A stretch of 33,695 nt of DNA from Candidatus Heimdallarchaeota archaeon (GTDB lineage Archaea; Asgardarchaeota; Heimdallarchaeia; JABLTI01). Shown here one piece after another: positions 15,175-23,287 of this stretch (within the stretch, counting starts at the first letter, position 1; the number at the start of each line of letters is the position of its first letter). A model generated the notes under the pieces. The model was not told the DNA's origin, did no database searches, and was given only the letters and a program-made list of their open reading frames with translations. Both the position numbers and the translations under genes were made by a program. The stretch spans positions 1 through 33,695 of the forward strand of contig JAGMDP010000011.1 of the NCBI GenBank assembly GCA_023128635.1. Direction: 5' to 3'.

Positions 15175-16860
15175 ATGTCATCCTCAATTCAAAAGCAATT
15201 CAATGATTTGATTCAACTAATAAGTCTAGGTCAATTTAATGATGCATTAGATTTAGTAGATAAAATCTCAAAAATAAAAGGACTTAGTAAAGAGGATAAA
15301 CTTGAATGTTTGCTTCTTAGAGTTGAAATTGAGAATTATTTGGGAAATTACAAGAAATCTTTGCAGATGGCAGAGAATGCAACAAAACAAAGTAAAGAAT
15401 TGAAAAATGATAAATTAATCATTAAATCTCTTTATTGGAAAGCTGTTGGTTTCTACATTTTTGGTGACATTAAGGGAAGTCTTGATTTAATTGAAAGTGC
15501 TTTGAAATTAATGACTGAAAAAAATCTCCTAATTGATTCTTCATTAATTAAATTTAGAATTCTACTAATAGGTATGAAGGGATTAGTATTTTCTAATACT
15601 GGTAATTACAAAATTGGTCTTGAATTTTTAAAGCAAGCAATTGAGTTAGCTGAGAAGGCAAATAATAAACATTTACTGGCATTCTTTACAACTCATTTTG
15701 GTCTATATACTCTATTTGCAGGTAATATTGCAGAAGCAGAAAAGATTCTAAATAGGGCTTATAAAATTGCTAAAGATTCGGGTAATAAACAGCAAATTGC
15801 CTTAGCAATAATGCGAAAGGGTCTTTTAAAAACATATGAATTAAAACACAAAGAAGCTTTGGAATTATATTTTAAAAGTATCGAGATAATGGAAGAGACA
15901 GGATCAACATATCTTCATTTTGGATCTTATCTGAACATTGGTTCAGCTTACACATCACTTTTCCAATTTGATAAAGCGATAAAATACTTGAAAAAAGCCT
16001 TAACCTTTGAGAGCGGTTTTGACTTTATGATTTATACAAACCTCGCTGAAGTTTATTATTGGAAAAATGAATTAGATCTTGCTTTGGAGCATTATTTAGG
16101 TGCCCTAGAGAAGAGCACCGAAATCCAAGATAGAAGATATCATCCGATAATTCTTTACAGTCTAGTTAATATCTATGTTCAAAAAAAGCAATTCGCAGAA
16201 GCTCAACAATATCTAAACCAACTTGAGAAAATTAGAGATGAAGAAAACCTAAAACAATATGATGAGTTACACAAATTTGCTTCTATTCAATTCTACAAAG
16301 CAAGTACAGACATACGAGATTGGAGTAAAGCAGTTACGTTCGCAGAGAAGTTCATATCAGGAGAAGATGCATATAGTGAATGGCGTGTAGATGCTCTTTA
16401 TTCAATTCTAGAAATACGCTTAAGAGAATTACAAATCAATGCTAATGAAGAAAGCTTGATTCAAGTTAGTAAACAAATTGATGAGGTTTTCCAAAAGGCA
16501 GAAGAGAAGCAACAACATAATATGATAGTAAACTTATACCGACTAAAAGCTCAGCTAGCTCTTGTTGAATTAGATGTTAAAAAAGCAGTCGATATGTTGG
16601 TCACAGCTCGAACTATTGCTAAAGAGAAAGGTCTTGAATTACTCGTCCAAAACATCACAAAAGAGGAAAAGAAGCTTGAGGAACAGATTAGTATGTGGAC
16701 GAAATTTCAAGAACAGAAATTACCTTTGGTTGACACATTAAAACAAGTCTCCCTTGAAAATACAGTGCAGAATATCGCAAAAGATACTGTAGTAGAAGTT
16801 CGTGACGAGGAAACCGGGAAAACAATTGAATATAGAAAACTTTTCGCTTTGAAGATTTAA
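15175..16860 (+). CDS. Large TPR protein, twin B (561 aa)
   Basis: Exactly the same length as the TPR protein at 12552 and clearly its paralog: MSSSIQKQFNDLIQLISLGQ at the start, the shared block beginning VDALYSILEIRLRELQINAN in the last third, and the tail VEVRDEETGKTIEYRKLFAL at the end. The body is a chain of TPR-like helix pairs (YWKAVGFYIFGDIKGSLDLI, NIGSAYTSLFQFDKAIKYLK, NLAEVYYWKNELDLALEHYL). Divergence is higher in the N-terminal two thirds than in the last third, which suggests a variable recognition surface and a common C-terminal effector or oligomerisation end. GCGAGGTT before the ATG may serve as Shine-Dalgarno. Cytosolic, no enzyme domain, partner unknown. Confidence 0.87.
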   Translation: MSSSIQKQFNDLIQLISLGQFNDALDLVDKISKIKGLSKEDKLECLLLRVEIENYLGNYKKSLQMAENATKQSKELKNDKLIIKSLYWKAVGFYIFGDIKGSLDLIESALKLMTEKNLLIDSSLIKFRILLIGMKGLVFSNTGNYKIGLEFLKQAIELAEKANNKHLLAFFTTHFGLYTLFAGNIAEAEKILNRAYKIAKDSGNKQQIALAIMRKGLLKTYELKHKEALELYFKSIEIMEETGSTYLHFGSYLNIGSAYTSLFQFDKAIKYLKKALTFESGFDFMIYTNLAEVYYWKNELDLALEHYLGALEKSTEIQDRRYHPIILYSLVNIYVQKKQFAEAQQYLNQLEKIRDEENLKQYDELHKFASIQFYKASTDIRDWSKAVTFAEKFISGEDAYSEWRVDALYSILEIRLRELQINANEESLIQVSKQIDEVFQKAEEKQQHNMIVNLYRLKAQLALVELDVKKAVDMLVTARTIAKEKGLELLVQNITKEEKKLEEQISMWTKFQEQKLPLVDTLKQVSLENTVQNIAKDTVVEVRDEETGKTIEYRKLFALKI

Positions 16861-16962
16861 GAAATCGTTTTTTTTCATACTAATTTTTATATATCGGTAG
16901 TTACTTAAATTCACGAAATATCGAATCCATGCATCTTTTGTATTTATCAGGAGATACGTCTA

Positions 16963-18063
16963 ATGGCAAAAGCAACAAAGATACAAATGAATCCATATGA
17001 AAAGCTGTCTCAAACACTCAATACAGTCCCGAATGGTTTTATGATGCTTGAAGACGGTACTCATTTGAGAATGCTCGAGTGGATCTATGAACCCTGGGAA
17101 GCAGATTTGGCAAGCAAATTGAAACTCGCTGGTGAAACACTAAGAAGAATGGCTAGACGTCTTCGAATGTCCAGAGAAGATTTAGCTAAGAAACTATCAA
17201 TAATGGAAAGAAAAGGGCAATTACATATTATAAGAAAAAAAAGAAGAATAAAATACGGTTTATTACCTTTTGTTATTGGATTATATGAAGAACAAATTCA
17301 TCGAATGGATGCTGAATTTGCTCAGTTGTTTGAAAACTATGTCCAGAAAACACGAGGAGAATTACTCTTCACTTCTGAACCTCCTATTCAAAGAGTAGTG
17401 CCAATTAATCGTGTCATAAAGACAGATCTCAAAATACATACCTATAATCAAGCTGAGACTCTAGTCCAAGAAGCAAAAAGCTGGGGAATAAGAGATTGTA
17501 TTTGTAGAAAACAACAAAAATTGATAGGGAATGGATGCGATTATCCCCTTAGTATTTGTTTATCATTTTCTTCGAGGAAAAATGCTTACGATGATAATAA
17601 TGCTACAAAACCAGTTTCCAAAACTAGAGCACTTGAATTACTGAGAGAAGCTGAAGAAGCAGGACTCGTTCATACATCAATGAATATTGAAAAAGGGCAA
17701 TCCTATATCTGTAATTGTTGCACCTGTTGTTGTGGGATATTACAAGGATTAGTCAAATACGACCAAACCAACGCTTTCGTGAAATCAGACTATGTTTTGA
17801 GTATTGAAGAAGAATCTTGTTCTGGTTGTGGTAAATGCATTGATCGCTGTCAATTTAATGCTCTAACAATTACTGACAAGAATTGTCAAGTTGATGAAAA
17901 GTGCGTAGGATGCGGTGTTTGTGCTTTGGTTTGTCCACAGGATGCATTGTGTCTTATTCCTAGGGACAGCAAAGATATTTCGAAACCTCCAAGGAATATT
18001 CTGTTTTGGATGATAAAACGAGCTTTTAAACGAAGAGTTAACCCAATTAAGATTTTATTCTAA
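16963..18063 (+). CDS. HTH-domain ferredoxin fusion protein (4Fe-4S)
   Basis: 366 aa. The N-terminal 100 residues contain a helix-turn-helix-like region (ETLRRMARRLRMSREDLAKK then LSIMERKGQLHIIRKKRRIK). A central cysteine-rich domain has C179/C181 (RDCICR), C192, C199 and the dense cluster CNCCTCCC at 250-257. The C-terminus is a 2[4Fe-4S] ferredoxin: C286, C289, C292, C296 and C314, C317, C320, C324. A last basic stretch (MIKRAFKRRVNPIK) follows. Such fusions occur in anaerobic archaea and bacteria and are of uncertain role. A redox-sensing regulator or an electron carrier recruited to another protein would both fit. AGGAGAT lies upstream of the ATG, and a TATA-like TTTTTATATATCGG lies at 16883-16896. 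Confidence 0.85.
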   Translation: MAKATKIQMNPYEKLSQTLNTVPNGFMMLEDGTHLRMLEWIYEPWEADLASKLKLAGETLRRMARRLRMSREDLAKKLSIMERKGQLHIIRKKRRIKYGLLPFVIGLYEEQIHRMDAEFAQLFENYVQKTRGELLFTSEPPIQRVVPINRVIKTDLKIHTYNQAETLVQEAKSWGIRDCICRKQQKLIGNGCDYPLSICLSFSSRKNAYDDNNATKPVSKTRALELLREAEEAGLVHTSMNIEKGQSYICNCCTCCCGILQGLVKYDQTNAFVKSDYVLSIEEESCSGCGKCIDRCQFNALTITDKNCQVDEKCVGCGVCALVCPQDALCLIPRDSKDISKPPRNILFWMIKRAFKRRVNPIKILF

Positions 18064-18136
18064 CATAGAAAAATAATCTTTATGCCATATAGACAACTTT
18101 ATTTTCAATATCAAACTCTCGTATAAATGGATAGTA

Positions 18137-18805
18137 ATGTCAAAAACACTATTTCTTGAACCTCATTACGGAGACTTTGCTTGGTCTTGCAGTGGATTGG
18201 TTGCACAGAATAGAGAGGATTCGATTATAGTATCTATTTTTCCACCTAAGAGAAAATATTACAGGATTCAATTCAAGGGGATAAAATATCGAAGAAAGAA
18301 ACGAGAAGAAATAAGATTCGCAAATATCTTAGGTGTTGAAATAATATATCTCAAGTATAAGTCAGCATTCCTTCGAGGAAGAAACCTAGAAGATCTTTTT
18401 GATAAAATACTCAATCCCGTTGAAGAAGAACAAGTTTTGAAACTCCGGAAATATATTTTTGAATTAATCAAAAATGAGGATATCTCTGAAGTCTATTGTC
18501 CTATGGCTCAAAGAAACCAAATAGATCACTTAATCGTGAAGAAAGCCGTTGCAGGTTTAAAACAAACTGATTTTGATATCTATTATTATGAAGATTTTCC
18601 GAACTTCTTACCGGAATCGAGGAAGTTACAAGTAAGCACAGCTCTTAAGGCACTCAAAGTAGATATCTCTGATGTAATTGAAGAAAAGATTCAAGGAATT
18701 CTTCAATACGATTCACTGGTAGTACCCTACTTTATATCCAAGGAAATTTTAGTTGATTTAATCAGAAAAACACCTTTTGAGACTTTCTGGAAAGAAGACA
18801 TTTAA
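18137..18805 (+). CDS. PIG-L/LmbE-like deacetylase with altered active site
   Basis: 222 aa. The N-terminal motif LFLEPHYGDFAWSCSG occupies the place of the family's PHPDDExLGCGG. His10 and Asp13 (zinc ligands) are kept, but the preceding catalytic Asp is Gly12 and the following Glu is Phe. The second part of the zinc site, QRNQIDHLIVKKAV (His130), matches the family's H-P-D-H-x-x-x-x-x-A region. Typical members remove N-acetyl groups from GlcNAc-containing glycolipids or thiol cofactors. The loss of the usual base Asp suggests altered chemistry or a non-catalytic sugar-binding role. It follows the HTH-ferredoxin gene by 73 bp on the same strand and converges with the TIGR04076-like gene. Confidence 0.72.
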   Translation: MSKTLFLEPHYGDFAWSCSGLVAQNREDSIIVSIFPPKRKYYRIQFKGIKYRRKKREEIRFANILGVEIIYLKYKSAFLRGRNLEDLFDKILNPVEEEQVLKLRKYIFELIKNEDISEVYCPMAQRNQIDHLIVKKAVAGLKQTDFDIYYYEDFPNFLPESRKLQVSTALKALKVDISDVIEEKIQGILQYDSLVVPYFISKEILVDLIRKTPFETFWKEDI

Positions 18806-18817
18806 TTTAGTTAGTTC

Positions 18818-18836
18818 TCTTTAAGAAAAAGAGAGG
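18818..18836. terminator. Hairpin between convergent genes
   Basis: TCTCTTT-AAGAA-AAAGAGA is a perfect 7-bp inverted repeat between the PIG-L-like stop (18805) and the end of the long minus-strand operon (18858). On the minus strand it is preceded and filled by T-rich sequence, so it probably ends that operon and may serve both directions. Confidence 0.45.
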
Positions 18837-18857
18837 AAATTGTAATATTTATCCAAT

Positions 18858-19175
18858 TTACTCTTCTATTCGCTCTAACTTGAATACTACTGGTTTTAAA
18901 CCATCGGAACAAGCAGAATATTTGAGCCCTGCTAAATCTCCTCCAGCAAAGTCTCCTCCCATTGTTAGGATGGCTACATCTCTGTAAATATCAACCCACG
19001 CCCAACGGCAGAAACCTTCCGGCATGGTAAGTTCATCTTCAATAATGAATTCTTGTCCTACTTCTACTACTGTACAATCCTTCATTTCTGTTCCACTTGG
19101 AAATTTGAAGTAATGTCCCAAAACATCTTTTGAACTAAATTTTTTTAGTACTGTTATTTTTATTTTAGATCTCAT
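18858..19175 (-). CDS. TIGR04076-family small protein A
   Basis: 105 aa. It matches the pattern of this uncharacterised family: KITVLKKF at the N-terminus, a VGQEFIIEDELTMPEGFCRW core, a WAWVDIYRDVAILTMGGDF segment and the C-terminal CSDGLKPVVFKLERI. The core fold is probably a small beta barrel. One conserved Cys (in FCRW) and the CxDG(L/I)xPV motif are the only obvious conserved polar residues. No biochemical role is established to my knowledge. It is the last gene of the long operon, 45 bp after LRR protein A, and has a second copy at 25096. GGTGAT lies eight bases before the ATG. Confidence 0.75.
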   Translation of the reverse strand: MRSKIKITVLKKFSSKDVLGHYFKFPSGTEMKDCTVVEVGQEFIIEDELTMPEGFCRWAWVDIYRDVAILTMGGDFAGGDLAGLKYSACSDGLKPVVFKLERIEE

Positions 19176-19220
19176 TATTAATCACCGATTCTTGTTTTTC
19201 ACTTTTTTTTATTTCGGAAT

Positions 19221-20783
19221 TTATCGAAAAATTTTGATTCCTTTTGATTTTAAGTTTGCAATACTTTCTTCATTCATTGTAATCCACCAATTTGGTTCTA
19301 TCCAAAGACTTTGTAGCTTAGGAAGTTTCCTAATTGATTCTGGTAAGGAACTCATTGAATGTCCTTTCAAGTTTAATTCTACTAAATTTTTGAGTTTTTC
19401 AAAAGTAGTTGGTAATGACCCTAGATAATTCTTGTATAAATGCAAACGAGAGAGATTCGTTAGATTTCCAAATAATTCAGGTAATCCATTGATTTCATTA
19501 AAATTTAGACTCAACTCTTGAAGATTTTGTAAATCGCATATGCTTTCTGGTAAGTATTTCATACGATTATCATTACCATTCAGATACCTCAAGTTTGATA
19601 ATTTTCCAATGTTCTCAGGTAGATCTACTATCTGATTGTTCGCTAAATTCACTACTTCTAGTTTCTTAAGATTGGCAATACCCTCAGGTAGTGATGTCAA
19701 TTTATTATCATTGAGTAAAAGCACTTTAAGATTGACGAGCTTTCCAATGCTTTCCGGTAATGATTCTAATTGATTATTATCCAAGTATACTTCTTCTAAA
19801 GCTTTTAAGTCGCCAATATTCTCTGGAAGTTTCGTTAGTTGATTTCCATTTAATCTCAGAACTTTCAGTTTACCTAATTTATTAATACTTTCAGGAATTG
19901 TTGTTAGTTGATTATTCATTGCATAAAGATTATTGAGTTCCGTTAATTCTCCAATAGTTCTTGGTAGTGATGCAATTAGATTGTTGGAAATCATCAAATC
20001 ATGTAATTTTGGTAATTTTGTTATACTCTCAGGAATAGAAGTTAATTTATTCCTATCTGCATGCAAACCAACTAGATTTGCACAATTACCAATACTATCA
20101 GGTATGGATGTCAGTTGATTATCACTGATATTCATAGTCCTGAGATTGCTCAGATTCCCAATACTATCCGGTATAGAGATCAATTGATTATCATCTAAAC
20201 GTACTAATCTGAGACCAATCATATCTCCAATACTATCAGGGATCGTTACTAATTTTGCATCTTCTAATGCAAGAAATTTTGTTTTAGTAAGATTGCCAAT
20301 GGAATCAGGAAGATATTCAAGGGGGCCATATTCAAACCAAAGTTCCTCAATGTTAGTTAGTTCTCCAATCCAATCTGGACAATGTTTAACTTTCGTTTTG
20401 TTAAAACATAGAAACTCCAATTTCTTTAGGTTCCTAATACAATCTGGAACAGAAGAAAAAGCACTACCTCGAAAATTCAAGTATCTTAGTTCTTTGAGGT
20501 TTCCGAAACTATCTGGTAGGGATGCAAGTTGGTTATTTCGTACTACTAGTTTCTCAAGATTTTCAAGTTTTCCAAAATTATCTGGAAGTTTGGTTAAATC
20601 CTTCTTGTATATTCCCAGTTCAGCAATTCTTTTATCCTTAGTAACAAATCCTGTTGTTTCTCGATTAATCATTTCAACTTCAGATAATGGTTTTCCAACA
20701 ATTTTTTCTATTTGTTCTAATACATCCACATCTAGAGTAATTAACTCAATACCATTATATTTCTTAGTTGAGAATTCAGTCAT
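19221..20783 (-). CDS. Leucine-rich-repeat protein A
   Basis: 520 aa from the ATG at 20783, which has AGAAGTG at the right distance; a GTG at 20792 is in frame. After an N-terminal region of about 60 residues (LEQIEKIVGKPLSEVEMINR, GFVTKDKRIAELGIYKKDL) come about 19 LRRs of 23 residues with the consensus LPxSIGxLxxLxxLxLxxNxL, the Shoc2/ROCO-like type. A short cap at the C-terminus ends SIANLKSKGIKIF. No kinase, GTPase, TIR or membrane segment is attached, so it is a free-standing cytosolic horseshoe for binding another protein. It is preceded by an ATC-hydrolase-like gene with only a few bases between them, and a very similar gene pair lies upstream, so the protein probably pairs with that product. 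Confidence 0.88.
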   Translation of the reverse strand: MTEFSTKKYNGIELITLDVDVLEQIEKIVGKPLSEVEMINRETTGFVTKDKRIAELGIYKKDLTKLPDNFGKLENLEKLVVRNNQLASLPDSFGNLKELRYLNFRGSAFSSVPDCIRNLKKLEFLCFNKTKVKHCPDWIGELTNIEELWFEYGPLEYLPDSIGNLTKTKFLALEDAKLVTIPDSIGDMIGLRLVRLDDNQLISIPDSIGNLSNLRTMNISDNQLTSIPDSIGNCANLVGLHADRNKLTSIPESITKLPKLHDLMISNNLIASLPRTIGELTELNNLYAMNNQLTTIPESINKLGKLKVLRLNGNQLTKLPENIGDLKALEEVYLDNNQLESLPESIGKLVNLKVLLLNDNKLTSLPEGIANLKKLEVVNLANNQIVDLPENIGKLSNLRYLNGNDNRMKYLPESICDLQNLQELSLNFNEINGLPELFGNLTNLSRLHLYKNYLGSLPTTFEKLKNLVELNLKGHSMSSLPESIRKLPKLQSLWIEPNWWITMNEESIANLKSKGIKIFR

Positions 20784-20794
20784 TTTTTTCACTT

Positions 20795-21667
20795 CTACTT
20801 TTTATTTTTCTTTAAAATGGGACCCATTCCGTCTAGAAATTCTTTAGAGGGATGCTTCAGTTCTTTGTCAATCTTGGTATCATGAAAGACTTTGTCACAA
20901 TATGGGTCTCCCTCTGCAATTGTGAAATCCCTTGTCATCACAAAGTGTTCATTAGACATTACTGCATATTGGTAATCACCATAACAACAAGTTACATAGA
21001 CAAGAGCTTTATCTTCAAAATCGCTCAGTGCATCAATAGCTGGACAATTATTATTTCGAACGATATATACTCCATCTTCTACAGTGCTATAGATTACATC
21101 AAATTCTGGATCAGTGCTATTCTCAGAATCTGCAAAATGGTCATTTCTCATTTCATCAAGGGTTTCGAAATGCTTGAAAGTCGATTTTACAGAAACATAA
21201 TACCGATCGATGTATTTCTTGTAGAGCTCAATTGCTTCTTCCTTATCCATAATTTCAGTTAATGCTTGTGCTTGATAATAACGAATACCAAACACTATAA
21301 GCCAATAGTTTTCACTTGGAATCAGCACTTCCTCTGAGTTGATTGCTTCTTCTATTGGTTTCTCTAAGAGTTTTATTAGAAAGTGATAATGTATCTTTGC
21401 GAGTTTACTGTGTTGGTTTAGTTGTTTGTAATCAATTAATTTCTCTTTAATATCCAGTTTTTCTTTTGGGATATCAAAAGATCCAATTAAGGTTTGTATT
21501 TTTTTCTCTAATTGATCCACATATTTATTGTATAGCTTTTCATTTTTTTCTTTAATAAAACCCAACAAGAAATCTAGTCTTTTCAAAATCACATTTTCTG
21601 CTAACTGCATGGGATTGATTTTGTACATTTTATCTGGATTTACTCTTCCATATTGTTGAAATTCCAT
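20795..21667 (-). CDS. ATC-hydrolase-like protein A1 (subfamily A)
   Basis: 290 aa. The N-terminal two thirds are helical (opening MEFQQYGRV, with an LTEIMDKEEAIELYKKYIDR segment in the middle). The C-terminus carries the shared core of this array: NNNCPAIDAL, VTCCYGDYQY, FVMTRDFTIAEGDPYCDKVFHD and LKHPSKEFLDGM. The Cys / Cys-Tyr-Gly-Asp / Thr / Gly-Asp-x-x-Cys order matches the L-2-amino-thiazoline-4-carboxylic acid hydrolase family, in which cysteines of this kind lie in the active centre of a ring-opening hydrolase. Substrate here unknown. AGAAGGTTG precedes the ATG. It sits 14 bp after LRR protein B and directly before LRR protein A. Confidence 0.78.
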   Translation of the reverse strand: MEFQQYGRVNPDKMYKINPMQLAENVILKRLDFLLGFIKEKNEKLYNKYVDQLEKKIQTLIGSFDIPKEKLDIKEKLIDYKQLNQHSKLAKIHYHFLIKLLEKPIEEAINSEEVLIPSENYWLIVFGIRYYQAQALTEIMDKEEAIELYKKYIDRYYVSVKSTFKHFETLDEMRNDHFADSENSTDPEFDVIYSTVEDGVYIVRNNNCPAIDALSDFEDKALVYVTCCYGDYQYAVMSNEHFVMTRDFTIAEGDPYCDKVFHDTKIDKELKHPSKEFLDGMGPILKKNKK

Positions 21668-21681
21668 TTTTTTACAACCTT

Positions 21682-23271
21682 CTATTTTTCTACTTGCATG
21701 TGAAAGATTTCACACCCTTGTTGTTTCAGCTGTTGTAAGATATTTTCTGGATATGGTGTAAAGAAATACTCCTCCTGGATCCAAAGAAATTTCAAGTTTG
21801 GTAGTTTCATAAGCATATCTGGTAAAGGATTTAGAGGAACATGATTCAAATTCAAGTGTGAAAGATTAACCAATCCTACAAAACTCTCAGGTAATGATGG
21901 TGCCCAGTTCTTTTGCAAGTACAATTTCTGGAGATTTGTTAGATTTCCAAAACTATCTGGGATTTCATGAAGTCTATTGTATCCAAACTGTAGTTCTTGA
22001 AGATTGCTTAGATCTCCGAAGCTTTCTGGGAGCGATTGGATAAAGTTACGCTTGGCATTAAGAAAACGCAGATTAGAGAGTTGACCTATTTTTTCTGGAA
22101 GTTCTTTGATTTTGTTTTCTGATATAACGAGTTTTTGGAGATTCTTTAGATGACAAATACTCTCTGGAAGTGAAGAGAGATTATTACGGCCTATCCACAG
22201 CTCCTGTAGTTCTGTTAGTTTGCCAAGTGTGTCTGGAAGAGAAGATAATTGATTTCCTTCAAGATAGAGTTCTTGAAGATTTTTTAATTCACCAATACTG
22301 TCAGGCAATGATGTTAAACAATTAGTATCAAGTTTCAAAACTTGAAGGTTCTTCATGTTTCCAATATCTTCAGGGATTGATTCCAGTTTATTATCATGAG
22401 CAATCAAATGCTGCATTTTAGAAAGATTAGTAATACTCTCAGGCAATTCTTTTAGTTGGTTTTTCTCTAATCTTAGATATTCTAAGTCAGTTAGTTTACC
22501 AAGACTGTCAGGAACTGAACTCAATTTGTTTCTTGAAAGACCAAAATATCTGAACTTCTTCGATTTTCCAACTTTTCCTATACTCTCAGGCAATGATGTT
22601 AATTGGTTGCCATCCCAAGCAATGTAACCTAAATTCCCGAGTTTGCCTATACTTTCTGGAACTTCTTTGAGGTTATTATATTCCATTTGGATACCTATAA
22701 GTTTTGATAGATTGCCTATTTTTTCTGGTAATTCTTCGATTTTAGCACTTGCAAAGAGTAGTTGATCTAGTGATGTCATATTCTCAAAGCATTTTGGAAG
22801 CTTCTTTATAGGAGAGAATTCAAGCCAAAGCTGTTTCAGATTACTCAAATTACAGATATTTTCAGGAAGAGCAGATACATTTGTGATATACAAACAGAGA
22901 ACTTCTAGTTTCTCTAAATCAGTTATATAATTCGGAATTTCATTTATTGGATTATCAATTAAATGCAGGTATTTCAGATTAGTTAATTTAGTAATATCCT
23001 CAGGTATTGATGATATTGGATTTGATCGAAAAGCCAATCTTTCCAAATCCTCTAAATCAAAAACACAGTTTGGGATTTCTTTTAGATCCTTATTGAATAG
23101 ACTTAGGACAGTAATTTTATTCTCTTCTACAACATATCCCAATTTCCGTGAATTATATTTCTCAATTTCAGGTATTGGACACCTAAGTATTTTCTTTAGC
23201 TCTCCAAGAACTCTAACATCTCTTTTATCTAGCTTGTTCAAGTTGTTCTTTTCCGTATTTTTCTTTGACAT
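21682..23271 (-). CDS. Leucine-rich-repeat protein B
   Basis: 529 aa, paralog of LRR protein A. The N-terminal domain follows the same plan (LGELKKILRCPIPEIEKYNS, LGYVVEENKITVLSLFNKDL), as does the C-terminal cap (MKLPNLKFLWIQEEY ... NILQQLKQQGCEIFHM). Between them are about 19 LRRs of 23 residues, mostly ending SLPESIGxL or ELPExI. There is no signal peptide, membrane helix or catalytic domain. The conserved ends and variable repeats suggest a common docking end and a tailored concave binding face. GAAGGGAT stands before the ATG. It lies in the operon between two ATC-hydrolase-like genes (gaps 16 and 14 bp). Confidence 0.88.
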   Translation of the reverse strand: MSKKNTEKNNLNKLDKRDVRVLGELKKILRCPIPEIEKYNSRKLGYVVEENKITVLSLFNKDLKEIPNCVFDLEDLERLAFRSNPISSIPEDITKLTNLKYLHLIDNPINEIPNYITDLEKLEVLCLYITNVSALPENICNLSNLKQLWLEFSPIKKLPKCFENMTSLDQLLFASAKIEELPEKIGNLSKLIGIQMEYNNLKEVPESIGKLGNLGYIAWDGNQLTSLPESIGKVGKSKKFRYFGLSRNKLSSVPDSLGKLTDLEYLRLEKNQLKELPESITNLSKMQHLIAHDNKLESIPEDIGNMKNLQVLKLDTNCLTSLPDSIGELKNLQELYLEGNQLSSLPDTLGKLTELQELWIGRNNLSSLPESICHLKNLQKLVISENKIKELPEKIGQLSNLRFLNAKRNFIQSLPESFGDLSNLQELQFGYNRLHEIPDSFGNLTNLQKLYLQKNWAPSLPESFVGLVNLSHLNLNHVPLNPLPDMLMKLPNLKFLWIQEEYFFTPYPENILQQLKQQGCEIFHMQVEK

Positions 23272-23287
23272 TTAATATCCCTTCAAA

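Noticed and set aside
16861..16962. Possible tRNA or small RNA gene in the intergenic region
   Set aside because: No cloverleaf or T-loop-like sequence was seen; the region is explained by a TATA-like box and a Shine-Dalgarno for the next gene.
20293..20847. Long plus-strand reading frame (184 codons) antisense to LRR protein A
   Set aside because: It mirrors the regular LRR codons of the minus strand; composition is Ser/Phe-rich without any domain, and the minus-strand gene is clearly coding.
20852..21262. Plus-strand reading frame of 136 codons antisense to an ATC-hydrolase-like gene
   Set aside because: The minus-strand frame holds the conserved Cys/CYGD core; the antisense frame has no recognisable features or ribosome site.
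19221..23271. Possible tandem DNA repeat or CRISPR-like array with recurring TTCCAATACTATCAGG-like words
   Set aside because: The 69-bp periodicity is the 23-residue LRR codon pattern; the units are diverged and fully coding, with no unique spacers.
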